From Candidatus Cloacimonadota bacterium (GTDB lineage: Bacteria > Cloacimonadota > Cloacimonadia > Cloacimonadales > Cloacimonadaceae): a DNA stretch of 44,115 nucleotides. A model generated the notes under the pieces. It had not been told where the DNA came from, ran no database searches, and was given only the letters and a program-made list of their open reading frames with translations. Both the position numbers and the translations under genes were made by a program. The DNA lies in NCBI GenBank assembly GCA_028681035.1, contig JAQUJJ010000015.1, positions 1 to 44,115 on the forward strand, read 5' to 3'. Positions 24,870 to 33,232 of this stretch are shown here, piece by piece. The number at the start of each line of letters is the position of its first letter. Position 1 is the stretch's first letter.

Positions 24870-26354
24870 TTGACCTCCATAGATTACCCTACTATTATCT
24901 TAGACGACAAGATAAAACGGGTATTCCCGCGGGAATCCGTTTATAAAAACCCGGATATTTATGACGTGTTTGTGGGGCGCAATCTGCCTTCGTACATCAA
25001 AGATTGGATGGTTAAGTGCTTTACTGATGAAGATATCTTCGACCAAGAAGCCTGCATCGGCTTTATCAATGACAAAATACCCAGAAAAGGCTTGGGCTTA
25101 CGGAAGAGATTACTCCACAGCAGAGCACCAATTCAAATATTCTCTCGTTTAATTATCCAAACTGACCTGCTGCATGGCAAGATGGGCTTTTCCATCCCTG
25201 ATTTGGGAATTGGTCACAAAGAAGGCATTGTATCCATGAACATGGCTCAAGACAAGATAGAACAGTTGCACGAAGGCGAGATATGGGGGGTTCTGACGCT
25301 TACCTACAAAGCTCCCACACCGGGCATGAATGGCTATGTGGAGCTTACTGATTTCCGACCTTTTGAGCCGTATCAAGTGGAGATAGATTACTTTCTGGAA
25401 GCCAGAGGGAAATTCACTACCGATGAGTGGGTTGATGTGCTAATCCGCTCGATGGAAGTGAACCCGAATTATGTTGATCCAGGAAGAGGCTTAACCTTTA
25501 ATCTTGCCCGTAAACTTACCATGTTATCCCGGCTGTTGGTGCATGTGGAACCCAATCTTAATATGATTGAGCTTGCCCCCAAGGGTACGGGTAAATCCTA
25601 TGTTTTCAACAACCTTTCCAAGTTTGGTTGGACAGTTAGCGGTGGCATAGTTTCCCGTGCGGGAATCTTTTACAACCTTAGCACCAAGACACCAGGCATA
25701 ATCCATAACTATGACTTCTTGGCATTGGATGAAGTAGAGACGATTCAGTTTTCCAACGATGAAGATATCCTGGGAGCATTCAAGAACTATCTGGAGAATG
25801 GTAAGATTGTGGTGGGGCAATATAAGAATGTGTCCGATTGCGGTCTTATGCTGCTTGGCAACATCTCTCTAAATAGGCAGTTACAGCCTCGCCATGAAGA
25901 TTTCTTTGCGCACCTGCCCAAGTTCTTCCATTCTTCTGCGTTGGTAGATCGCATCCATGGCTTTATCCCCGGCTGGATTCTATTTAGGTTCACGGAAGAC
26001 CTCAAATTAAGAGGATACGCTCTAAATACCGAGTATTTCTCCGAAATTATGCACCTACTGCGCTGCCAAACAGAATCGGGGCAGATAGTTCAAGAGGCTT
26101 TGCAGATACCCCAAAATGCCGATACCAGAGACACGAAAGCAGTGATAAAGCTATGCACAGCTTATATGAAGTTGCTGTTTCCTCATGTGAGATCGCTTGA
26201 GGAGATTGCGCCAGAGACTTTTAAAGATTACATTCTTACTCCTGCTTTGCGTAGCCGCGGTATCATCAGGCAGCAGCTTGCCACTATGGATGCGGAGTTT
26301 AGCCCCGAAATGCCTGATATTAAGCTGAGAAAAAGCTATTTAGCAGCAACGTAG
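24870..26354 (+). CDS. BrxL-like AAA+ protein lacking a Lon-type C-terminal domain
   Basis: The protein has 494 residues from a TTG start at 24870; no ATG lies nearby and the ribosome-binding site is weak. The N-terminal domain (about 1-200: FVGRNLPSYIKDWMVKCF, FSRLIIQTDLLHGKMGFSIP) fits the BrxL N-domain. The AAA+ core has NMIELAPKGTGKSYVF with Walker A at G239-S244, SGG, Walker B FLALDEVETIQFS with Asp 287, YLENGKIVVGQYKN, LMLLGNI, and the hallmark VDRIHGFIPGW near 360. BrxL of BREX is roughly 650-700 residues with a Lon-protease-like C-terminus; this protein ends about 130 residues after the AAA+ hallmark with no Ser-Lys dyad region. A DNA-binding motor role is inferred. It closes the four-gene cassette. 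Confidence 0.83.
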   Translation: MTSIDYPTIILDDKIKRVFPRESVYKNPDIYDVFVGRNLPSYIKDWMVKCFTDEDIFDQEACIGFINDKIPRKGLGLRKRLLHSRAPIQIFSRLIIQTDLLHGKMGFSIPDLGIGHKEGIVSMNMAQDKIEQLHEGEIWGVLTLTYKAPTPGMNGYVELTDFRPFEPYQVEIDYFLEARGKFTTDEWVDVLIRSMEVNPNYVDPGRGLTFNLARKLTMLSRLLVHVEPNLNMIELAPKGTGKSYVFNNLSKFGWTVSGGIVSRAGIFYNLSTKTPGIIHNYDFLALDEVETIQFSNDEDILGAFKNYLENGKIVVGQYKNVSDCGLMLLGNISLNRQLQPRHEDFFAHLPKFFHSSALVDRIHGFIPGWILFRFTEDLKLRGYALNTEYFSEIMHLLRCQTESGQIVQEALQIPQNADTRDTKAVIKLCTAYMKLLFPHVRSLEEIAPETFKDYILTPALRSRGIIRQQLATMDAEFSPEMPDIKLRKSYLAAT

Positions 26355-26435
26355 CGCAGTACGCCAGAACTCCAAAACCCCAAAACTTCAGCAACACAAA
26401 TCCACTGCGTAATGGTGACTAAAACAGCTTTCTTC

Positions 26436-26518
26436 CTTGCTTGCATTGCCCTATCATTGCCCACTCATTGTCCATGTGGAGGGCAATGGGTGGGCAATGA
26501 TAGGGCAATGCCCGCAAG
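26436..26518. repeat. Second copy of the 38-bp-arm inverted repeat
   Basis: Arms 26436-26473 and 26481-26518 enclose the same loop ATGTGGA as the copy at 16931. The right arm inner 30 nt are identical to that copy; the left arm carries a few changes, leaving about four mismatched or wobble positions. Confidence 0.88.
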
Positions 26519-26578
26519 AATTATAGCTTTGTCGTGCCGGGAACAGAAGAATTGAATTCCAAAAGCTTTCTCCAGCTT

Positions 26579-26736
26579 GGAGTTCAAAGTGCCTCAGCTA
26601 TCTTTATATCTACCTATATCTTAGCGGCATTTTGGACTTCAAGCGTGCTCCTGGCAGCTTTGTGCCGCTTTTTGAAGTCCGTTTCGCCTTGAAACTGGGA
26701 GTAAAGGATGAAATAAGGATAGGCGAATTGAACTCC
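26579..26736. repeat. Paired 62-nt hairpin element, copy 3
   Basis: The left half is 26579-26640 (starting GGAGTTCAAAGTGCC and ending GGCATTTTGGACTTC), the right half 26674-26736 inverted. The left half matches the inverse of the half at 20389 almost base for base. Confidence 0.62.
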
Positions 26737-26771
26737 AAACGCTTTCTTTAGATACTTTATTTAGAGCTTGT

Positions 26772-28823
26772 TCACTCTGTGCATTGGGTCATTTCCCGAA
26801 GAGGGATGTTTAGCTCCTCTGTGCCGGGAACCACGAAGAATCCATCCCGGATAATGTCGGTGCCTTTGCCATCCTTGGATACAGCGGTGATGGAGGACAG
26901 CATTTCGTAAGGCAGGGTGATATCCATGTGTTTCTGGGTGTAGGCGTTGATGGGGTCGGTTTTGCGGGTGCAAGATTTCTCATTTTCCACGGCGATCATC
27001 TCCTTGCCATTCAGAATGCTGGGATGCGGTGCATCTTCTTCGTGCGAATAGCAGGTATCGCCAATGGCAAAGTGCGGACCCATCTTCTCGATAATCAGGA
27101 TGGGCAAAAGGTGCATGATATCGTGCTTTTTGGCGATCTGATAGGCGGTGGTGTTAGTGCCGATGGCAAATTCGCCGATGGGCAGGGTTTTATGCGGCAG
27201 CAGCAGATTTTCGTGGATGTAGCGCTTGCCTTCTTCGGGATCGGCAAAGTTACTGCAAGAGTAATCCTTCACCCAGCCATCTTCAAAATGGACTTTGAGG
27301 TTAAAATAGCGTAAGCCATCCAGATAGATATCTTCCACATGCAGTGTGCCGGTGCTGCCCTTAAGTACTGGCGAAGTAAACACTTCGCCCAACGGGATGT
27401 TCACATCTGCCACGCAGTTTTCAAAGAGCGTCTGGGTAGCGGGATCGGTTAATTTGTGCATCTGCACTCTGATATCGGTATCGTTACCGGCTTTGCCTTT
27501 CACGTGTACGTAATCTGCGGTATCCAGCACATCGATGATGAATTGCTGAATCCTGGCATAGCGATTGCTTTCCAGCAGGTTGATCTTTAGGGTATCTGCG
27601 AAGATTTCGGGAAATTTTTCACCAATCTCCGTGGAGGGGAAAGCGATGATGGAGAAGCTGGATTCGTCGCGCTTGGCATATTTGAGGTAGAGCTGAGTGT
27701 TGCGTGCCGAAAACTCACGGAAGAGCTGTTGCTGTTCATCACTTAGCTTGAGGCAAGTTTTTTTGGGTTCTGGATTGAAGGGGGTTTCACCAAAAAGCAT
27801 CACATAAACAGGCCCCGCTTGTAGCCCGATGAGATCTTTCATGCTTTCGATGGTCTCTTCCGATACTTTAAGACTCATTTCCATATAGTCCTTCGTGAGG
27901 CTGAGGGCGCTATCAAAACGGTGGTCGTAAGCAAGCTGGCGGTTGATGCCCTGGTTTTGCGGAGCAGGCACCGTGCACTGCAAGCCAAGCTGCTCTAATT
28001 CCTGGATAACAAGACGTCCCAAAGCTTCCATGCCTACAGGAATAATCACCGTGGCATAGCGTTTGATGCGGTAATCCCTGCGAGCGCGTTCGAAGCCATC
28101 TACCCAGCATTGCACGATGTAAGAGCCGATCTTCTTTAGCTCCTTGGCATCGTAATGTGAGATGAAATCTGCCATGGCGAGATCGTGTTTACTGAGGCGA
28201 ACGCCATAACGATACAGATAGCGGATGTCGCTGAGATTTGCTTCACAGATGATGCGGCGGTTGTAATCTGCTTCAGGGCTAAAGCGCATTGCGTAATTTG
28301 CTTTCACGAGCTGTTCAAAATCTTGTTGAGAGCGTTGGATGTATGCCTGCAACCAGCTTTGGTACGTCATGTCATCCTTTTGGGCGAGTTCCAGCAGATC
28401 CCAAAAGAGTTCCAGATTGGCTTTAATCGCCACGAAGTTTTGCTGCATATGCATTGCTTTAATGTTAAAGCTGCGCATATAAAGGGCGCTGATCAAAGAG
28501 CCTAGTTCGGCTCCGTAAAGCTCATGAGCATAATCCGGATTGGCGAAGCAAGTGGCGTATCCGGTATCTGGATCAAGCCTTTGATAATAATCGCGATTGA
28601 TCTCCTCTAAACGCTGCAGGGGAGTATTTGCAAAAGTGGGATCGGCATCCAGAAGAACGCCAAAATCCCAGGCAGCCAAAACGCTTTCACGATAGGCAGC
28701 CAGAAAGTTACTAAAAGCCAGCTCAGGCTTTATCTGAAGCTCGCGCAGGGTCTTTATCTGATCCTGGCAGAAGGCTTTGGGAGCAGCCAATTGGCTACGA
28801 ATTTGTTTGATCTCAAAAGACAT
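26772..28823 (-). CDS. M29-type leucyl aminopeptidase (AmpS/aminopeptidase T family), long form
   Basis: The ATG at 28823 has AAGG 5 nt upstream; an upstream in-frame ATG (28886) adds 21 poorly supported residues. The product has 683 residues, against about 410 for classical M29 enzymes. The C-terminal half has the M29 pattern: IPLGEVFTSPVLKGSTGTLH, LPIGEFAIGTNT (acidic metal ligands), EKMGPHFAIGDTCYSHEEDA (His/Asp ligands) and HPSILNGKEM. The N-terminal 300 residues are helical (QSWLQAYIQRSQQDFEQLVK) and then Rossmann-like (RYATVIIPVGMEALGRLVIQ). It probably releases N-terminal residues from peptides in the cytoplasm, as expected for an amino-acid-fermenting organism. It is a single gene, convergent with the cassette. 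Confidence 0.82.
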   Translation of the reverse strand: MSFEIKQIRSQLAAPKAFCQDQIKTLRELQIKPELAFSNFLAAYRESVLAAWDFGVLLDADPTFANTPLQRLEEINRDYYQRLDPDTGYATCFANPDYAHELYGAELGSLISALYMRSFNIKAMHMQQNFVAIKANLELFWDLLELAQKDDMTYQSWLQAYIQRSQQDFEQLVKANYAMRFSPEADYNRRIICEANLSDIRYLYRYGVRLSKHDLAMADFISHYDAKELKKIGSYIVQCWVDGFERARRDYRIKRYATVIIPVGMEALGRLVIQELEQLGLQCTVPAPQNQGINRQLAYDHRFDSALSLTKDYMEMSLKVSEETIESMKDLIGLQAGPVYVMLFGETPFNPEPKKTCLKLSDEQQQLFREFSARNTQLYLKYAKRDESSFSIIAFPSTEIGEKFPEIFADTLKINLLESNRYARIQQFIIDVLDTADYVHVKGKAGNDTDIRVQMHKLTDPATQTLFENCVADVNIPLGEVFTSPVLKGSTGTLHVEDIYLDGLRYFNLKVHFEDGWVKDYSCSNFADPEEGKRYIHENLLLPHKTLPIGEFAIGTNTTAYQIAKKHDIMHLLPILIIEKMGPHFAIGDTCYSHEEDAPHPSILNGKEMIAVENEKSCTRKTDPINAYTQKHMDITLPYEMLSSITAVSKDGKGTDIIRDGFFVVPGTEELNIPLREMTQCTE

Positions 28824-28911
28824 AAATCCTTCTTCATAGTTTTCTTTGATGGCGATGCTGACGGCAATGGCATATCCGTCAAGCAATATCTCCTATGGCA
28901 TTCCCCCTTCA

Positions 28912-29156
28912 GGGAAAACAGGCGTCTCGCTTGTAGTGGAAAACCAAGCGTCTCGCTTGTAGTGGGAAAATAGGCGTCTCGCTTGTACAGGAAAAACAGG
29001 CGTCTCGCTTGTAGTGGAAACCTAAGCGTCTCGCTTGTAGTGGAAACCTAAGCGTCTCGCTTGTAGTGGAAAAATAGGCGTCTCGCTTGCAGTGGAAAAC
29101 ATCCATCTCGTTTGCTTAGCAGGCAAGATGCCTGCTTTTCCTGTATAGGCGAGACG
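28912..29156. repeat. 26-bp-period palindrome array (about 8 exact units plus 2 variants)
   Basis: The core GCGTCTCGCTT starts at 28922, 28948, 28974, 29000, 29026, 29052 and 29078, exactly 26 bp apart, with a degenerate unit at 29104. Each unit is a short palindrome (AAGCG-TCT-CGCTT) plus a spacer such as GTAGTGGAAAA. Two further palindromes follow (GCAGGCA-AGA-TGCCTGC and AGGCG-AGA-CGCCT). It is not a CRISPR: there are no unique spacers. The same palindromes recur at 35313. Confidence 0.85.
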
Positions 29157-29205
29157 CCTATAACTCCTATGTCCTGCAACGGGATTCATCCTGGGCTCAT
29201 TCCTA

Positions 29206-29345
29206 TTAGGCATTCTATGCGACTCTTAGGCATTCTATGTGATTCTTAGGCATTCTATGTGATTCTTAGGCATTCTATGTGATTCTTAGGCATTCTATGT
29301 GATTCTCAGGCATTCTATGTGACTCTTAGGCATTCTATGTGACTC
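29206..29345. repeat. 20-bp tandem repeat, 7 units
   Basis: The unit is TTAGGCATTCTATGTGATTC with T/C variation at a few sites. The period is exactly 20 bp over 140 bp. Confidence 0.92.
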
Positions 29346-29503
29346 TGGCTGTTTTGGGTCGTTGTCTCTATCTAAAATATCGTCCCGATGGGACTCGTTC
29401 GGCGGTTTTTGGCCGCTGCTTCTATCTAAAATGCCGTCCATACAGGACTCTGGCTGTTTTAGGACGTTGTCTCTATCTGAAATAGCGTCCCGATGGGACT
29501 GTG
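29346..29503. repeat. About 53-bp tandem repeat, 3 units
   Basis: Each unit reads GGCTGTTTT, then a CGTTGTCTCTATCT-like core, then CGTCCCGATGGGACT, itself a palindrome like those at 16344. It ends 24 bp before the receiver gene stop, so it could also act on that transcript end. Confidence 0.75.
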
Positions 29504-29527
29504 CTAAGGCTGCTACAACACAAAGGT

Positions 29528-30613
29528 TTATCCAATCGCTTTCAAGGCTTTGTCATACCATATAATCACATCACAAATCTGGTTTAGCAAAGATGTCATA
29601 GTGTAATGGGACAGGCTTTCGGTATTCATGCTTTCAATATCTATAGCCTTACTAAGCTCATGCACACCACAATCGCTGCAAATCTCGAAGATGGATAAAC
29701 AAGCATTGCGGATGATGGAATTGTAGCCAATGTGATTGATGTCGTCATAAGCGAGCAATCCAACACCTCTGTTGCCAACCGTATATCCTTTGACGAAGAA
29801 CTTTATCGTTAACTGTTTTTTCTTGCTTTTGGGATTCCAATACTCTGCATCCGGCTCAGCCATAGCGAATGCCACACTATGCAGGATGTTATCCAAGAGC
29901 TTGCGGAGAGAGAAAACAAACTCATGTCGCTTATCTCTATCGTAGTGTTTTATCAATGCTACAAACTGAGCTACATCATCCTCAGTTAAGTGCTTTCTAA
30001 TGATATCAACCTGCTTACGGTAACGATTCTGTATTTTGAAGGTTGGCATATCAGCGATGATATTGTGGATAATGTTCTCTGTAGAAGAACCCTTTTCAAT
30101 AACATGCTCCTTTGAAAAACTGCCAACGTCCATAAATGCATTTAACTCCGCAGAACTCCGCAAATCGTCCTTGGTATTGGCGGTTAGATAATAGGTCTTG
30201 TCCATCGCCGTGGGATCCAGCTTTAACAGGGCAACAAGCAGATAGTCTCCTTCACGGGTAAGGTAATCTGCAATTCTATCTTCCATGTCCAGCTTGGAGA
30301 GAAGCTCTTTGATTTGGTCAATTTGGTCGAAGTAATCATAGGTGCTTAAATTGCGATCTATGATTATCAGGTCATAGTTGCTATGGTTGTTATATATCAT
30401 CTCCAGGCCTTGCAGAAAAGTATAGCACAAATCCAAATCTGCACAAGGCTGGCATGCATGGATGATATCTTCGGGGTATACACGATCGCTGTTCTCCAGT
30501 TCATCAAGGGCAGTATCGATGTTTCTGTCCCTTAAGAAAATTGGAGTGAAAAACTTCTTGATAGATGCGATGTTCTGGCTCAATTCATCTTCGATGTAAA
30601 GTATTTTAGGCAT
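29528..30613 (-). CDS. Response regulator with atypical receiver and unknown C-terminal domain
   Basis: The protein has 361 residues. The receiver signature is spread by an insertion: ILYIEDE at the N-terminus (acidic pair), a roughly 45-residue insert containing HACQPCADLDLC, then phosphoacceptor Asp 86 in DLIIIDRNLS, switch Thr 144 in YYLTANT and Lys 168 in SFSKEH. The C-terminal 170 residues (LDNILHSVAFAMAEPDAEYW; GNRGVGLLAYDDINHIGYNS) match no DNA-binding or enzyme family I recognise. It overlaps the histidine-kinase gene by 8 bp with GGAGG 5 nt before its ATG, so the pair is a two-component system. An output other than DNA binding is likely. Confidence 0.78.
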   Translation of the reverse strand: MPKILYIEDELSQNIASIKKFFTPIFLRDRNIDTALDELENSDRVYPEDIIHACQPCADLDLCYTFLQGLEMIYNNHSNYDLIIIDRNLSTYDYFDQIDQIKELLSKLDMEDRIADYLTREGDYLLVALLKLDPTAMDKTYYLTANTKDDLRSSAELNAFMDVGSFSKEHVIEKGSSTENIIHNIIADMPTFKIQNRYRKQVDIIRKHLTEDDVAQFVALIKHYDRDKRHEFVFSLRKLLDNILHSVAFAMAEPDAEYWNPKSKKKQLTIKFFVKGYTVGNRGVGLLAYDDINHIGYNSIIRNACLSIFEICSDCGVHELSKAIDIESMNTESLSHYTMTSLLNQICDVIIWYDKALKAIG

Positions 30614-32963
30614 TATTCCTCCATAGATTGTTAAATTCTATCCTGATGCTATAAGTGGTGTCAGTAGTTTTTATTTCTGGATCACTACCCAGCACCTTGC
30701 TAAAGTTTTCGATTACAAGCTTACCCACTCCGGTGGTTTTAGCCTGCACTTCTGGACGGAAACTGTTGCGAACTTCCAGTGTAATCTTAGTATCCGTGCT
30801 ATCCAAACGGATTTCGATAAAGCGTTCTGCTCTGGTAACATAGGAAGTATATTTAACGGCATTGAAGATAATCTCCTGAAACAGAATCATCAGCTTGATG
30901 GCAGAGCTTTTCTCGTTGCCAAGGGTATAATCCGCTGCTTCAGTTAGATTTACATTCAGTTTGCATAAATACTTTTCGGCAAAACCGATTACAGGTTCAA
31001 ATTCATTAACAGACGAAACAGCGTTCCAATCCAGCTTAATACCTTCAAAATCATCTTTGCCAATGCTGCGGGGATAATAGTTTTCGGCATATTGGGGGAA
31101 ATAGCGGAAATCAAACATGTTACCCAAGGAATACTTCAGGCTGTTCAAGAGCATTTCTTGCAGTGACATTCCTTCACTATCGGAATGTGCTATATCCCAG
31201 TTAATATCTTTAATACTGGTCTTGTATGAAGAGTTGATAGAAGTAACCATCTCTCTGATTAAATTAGCTCCTTTGATGGCATTATCTATCACATTAGCCT
31301 TCTGGGGAAATTCTCCTTTCAGGTTTATCAAAGGATCTATAACAGAGCGCAACATATTTTTGATGCTGTGAGATAGATTGGATAAGATGCGATTGCGTTC
31401 GTCGATCTTGGCTCTTTCAATGCGAACAGCGTTCTTTATCATTAGTACACTTATCAATTGTTGCTCAATTCTATGTTTAATCAGCGCAAATCCCTGTATT
31501 TTTTCGCTTTCTTCAAAAGGCAAAGAATATAGTAGCTCCAGCATTATCCCTGCTTCATCGATGGGAGCATCTGCCATAGAACTATCGAGACTGCGAAATT
31601 TAAAACTATAGTTCTGTAAATAGCTGCTGTTATCACCCTCTACAGCATTTCTGATCTCAAGGTACTTTAATGCAATCGACTCTTTACAGATGTCGTTGGA
31701 ATACAACTTATCTAACAAATCTATGAAAAACAACATACTCATCTTTTCAAAAGAAATCGCTGCAAATATAGTATCTAAGCGTTTTTCTTCTGTCTGTGCA
31801 AATCTCATGGGTGTCTCACTTACTAGTGGTTGAAGACATTCTTTTACTAAATCCTCGAAACTGAAACCTGCAAGAAGCTCTCTGGCACTTTTCATGTCTT
31901 TTAAGGCTATGTGTGCACAGATGTTGAACCATAAGATAATAGCACTTTGATTATGAGAGTTATTAAAATGATCCAGCAAGACATTGTATTGCCCTTTTCG
32001 AATAAGTGCATAAAGATGATCAGATAACCTCATTGATATGCCATTGTCTAGTAATTCCTTAAGAAAGCATGTATATTTAGTGTACTCTTCTGTTTTTAGA
32101 AACAACTCCTTTTTCTTTTGATAAGCATTACTTTTAAAGTATGATAATAAATCATCAGAGTCTAAATATGGGGGCGGAGACACTTCAATAATCGTATCCA
32201 GGGTGTTAATTGCCTCATTATATAATCTTTGTTGAATTTGAATATCAGCTTTGAGATACAAATGTTTAACTATATCGTCTGTTTCCAAAGCCATTTCTTT
32301 GCTTAGCAATACTTCTTCCCCTATCCCTAATTTTCTTTTTATACTTTCTTTCAAGGAAAGGCTGGATCTGTTTACCTCAAGCTCAATGCTTTTATCAATA
32401 TCTAACAGTGCTTTATGTAGTATTTCGGTGTACTCTTCTTCTGTTTCACAGCCGATGTGAATCTGAAAGGCCGCTCTTAACTCATAGTACTTTGAAATTG
32501 GATTCATTTCGATGAGTTTGTCCAAGACATCTACAATTTCCCTAGTGTTTACTCGCTCATCATTTTTTATCTCTCCGTTTTCTACAAATAATTCGATTTT
32601 TTCGTGTTCATAATCTAACACTGGCACTTCATATGGAATACTAGTGTGCATTATGTATTCATCAGCACCTTGCAATAACCATAGTTTAACACTAAGGTTA
32701 TGCTCACTGTAACTGAGCGCAAGAGCTTTCTCAATATCGTCCAATGCATTATAATAGCTATCAATATCCGGATTTTGTAAGGCAATAGCAAGTGCCCTCA
32801 TGCGATAGCAATAGCTTGATTCTTTTGTTTCTAAAACGCTATCCATCCTTTGCTTCAATTCATCATATTTCTTCTCAACATACAATTCATTAGCGGTTGT
32901 TTGGATAGTTTCTTTAATTGAGTCTTTCTGTGTTGTAGTAGATGATGTTAGTGATTCTGGCAT
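30606..32963 (-). CDS. Soluble histidine kinase with long TPR-like sensor region
   Basis: The protein has 785 residues and no transmembrane helix. Residues 1-480 are helical repeats of the TPR type (ALDDIEKALALSYSEHNLSV; YLKADIQIQQRLYNEAINTL). The dimerisation/phosphoacceptor region has His 532 in NRILSNLSHSIKNML, not the usual HExxx context. The ATPase domain has an N-box (QEIIFNAVKY, Asn near 701) and a G-box (TTGVGKLVIENF near 741). A cytosolic signal or protein partner is probably read by the TPRs. AGGAG lies 5 nt upstream of the ATG. It partners with the receiver protein downstream and lies behind the 61-residue gene and its sigma-54 promoter. Confidence 0.82.
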   Translation of the reverse strand: MPESLTSSTTTQKDSIKETIQTTANELYVEKKYDELKQRMDSVLETKESSYCYRMRALAIALQNPDIDSYYNALDDIEKALALSYSEHNLSVKLWLLQGADEYIMHTSIPYEVPVLDYEHEKIELFVENGEIKNDERVNTREIVDVLDKLIEMNPISKYYELRAAFQIHIGCETEEEYTEILHKALLDIDKSIELEVNRSSLSLKESIKRKLGIGEEVLLSKEMALETDDIVKHLYLKADIQIQQRLYNEAINTLDTIIEVSPPPYLDSDDLLSYFKSNAYQKKKELFLKTEEYTKYTCFLKELLDNGISMRLSDHLYALIRKGQYNVLLDHFNNSHNQSAIILWFNICAHIALKDMKSARELLAGFSFEDLVKECLQPLVSETPMRFAQTEEKRLDTIFAAISFEKMSMLFFIDLLDKLYSNDICKESIALKYLEIRNAVEGDNSSYLQNYSFKFRSLDSSMADAPIDEAGIMLELLYSLPFEESEKIQGFALIKHRIEQQLISVLMIKNAVRIERAKIDERNRILSNLSHSIKNMLRSVIDPLINLKGEFPQKANVIDNAIKGANLIREMVTSINSSYKTSIKDINWDIAHSDSEGMSLQEMLLNSLKYSLGNMFDFRYFPQYAENYYPRSIGKDDFEGIKLDWNAVSSVNEFEPVIGFAEKYLCKLNVNLTEAADYTLGNEKSSAIKLMILFQEIIFNAVKYTSYVTRAERFIEIRLDSTDTKITLEVRNSFRPEVQAKTTGVGKLVIENFSKVLGSDPEIKTTDTTYSIRIEFNNLWRNNA

Positions 32964-33007
32964 AAAGTCTCCTAGGATTTCATTTAAAAAAAACCCCTGA
33001 TATTCAG

Positions 33008-33193
33008 TTAATACCCCAATCCATTAAGAACATCGTATCTAACAAAAAAGACCAGAAGTCCTTCATTATATACTTTCAACGTAAATTTGGGTTCATCAGC
33101 ATTTTCTCCAATTTCTAACACTACGTTATCATATTCCACTGTTGCGGAAAAAATCCGGTCTATGTATTTCTGTTTAGTAGCGTTGATGTTCAT
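33008..33193 (-). CDS. Small protein (61 residues) directly behind a sigma-54 promoter
   Basis: The family is not recognised. The sequence is compact and beta-rich after an N-terminal helix (MNINATKQKYIDRIFSATVE, then KFTLKVYNEGLLVFFVRYDV). GGAG lies 8 nt before the ATG, and a -24/-12 element sits 40-55 bp upstream, so it is very likely expressed. It is the first gene of the kinase operon (44 bp to the kinase). It may be a small sensor-binding protein, antitoxin or inhibitor; nothing in the sequence chooses between these. Confidence 0.6.
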   Translation of the reverse strand: MNINATKQKYIDRIFSATVEYDNVVLEIGENADEPKFTLKVYNEGLLVFFVRYDVLNGLGY

Positions 33194-33232
33194 GCTAAAT
33201 TCTCCATGTTATATTTAATATACTCATTATAG

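Larger units (their letters stand above)
26355..26771. other. Repeat-filled intergenic region after the cassette
   Basis: These 417 bp hold the second long inverted repeat (26436-26518) and the third paired hairpin element (26579-26736), between convergent genes. No gene is supported. Confidence 0.7.
28824..29527. other. Tandem-repeat intergenic region
   Basis: These 704 bp hold three successive repeat arrays with periods of 26, 20 and about 53 bp and no supported gene. Open frames through it encode repeated peptides only because the repeats are read in several frames. Confidence 0.8.

Noticed and set aside
28912..29156. Possible CRISPR array
   Set aside because: The repeat units are contiguous with nearly identical spacers of about 9-15 nt and no unique spacers; no cas genes are near.
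28909..29213. Minus-strand open frames with repeated peptides
   Set aside because: The 26-bp period is not a multiple of three, so each unit is read in a different frame; the peptides are by-products of the tandem repeat.
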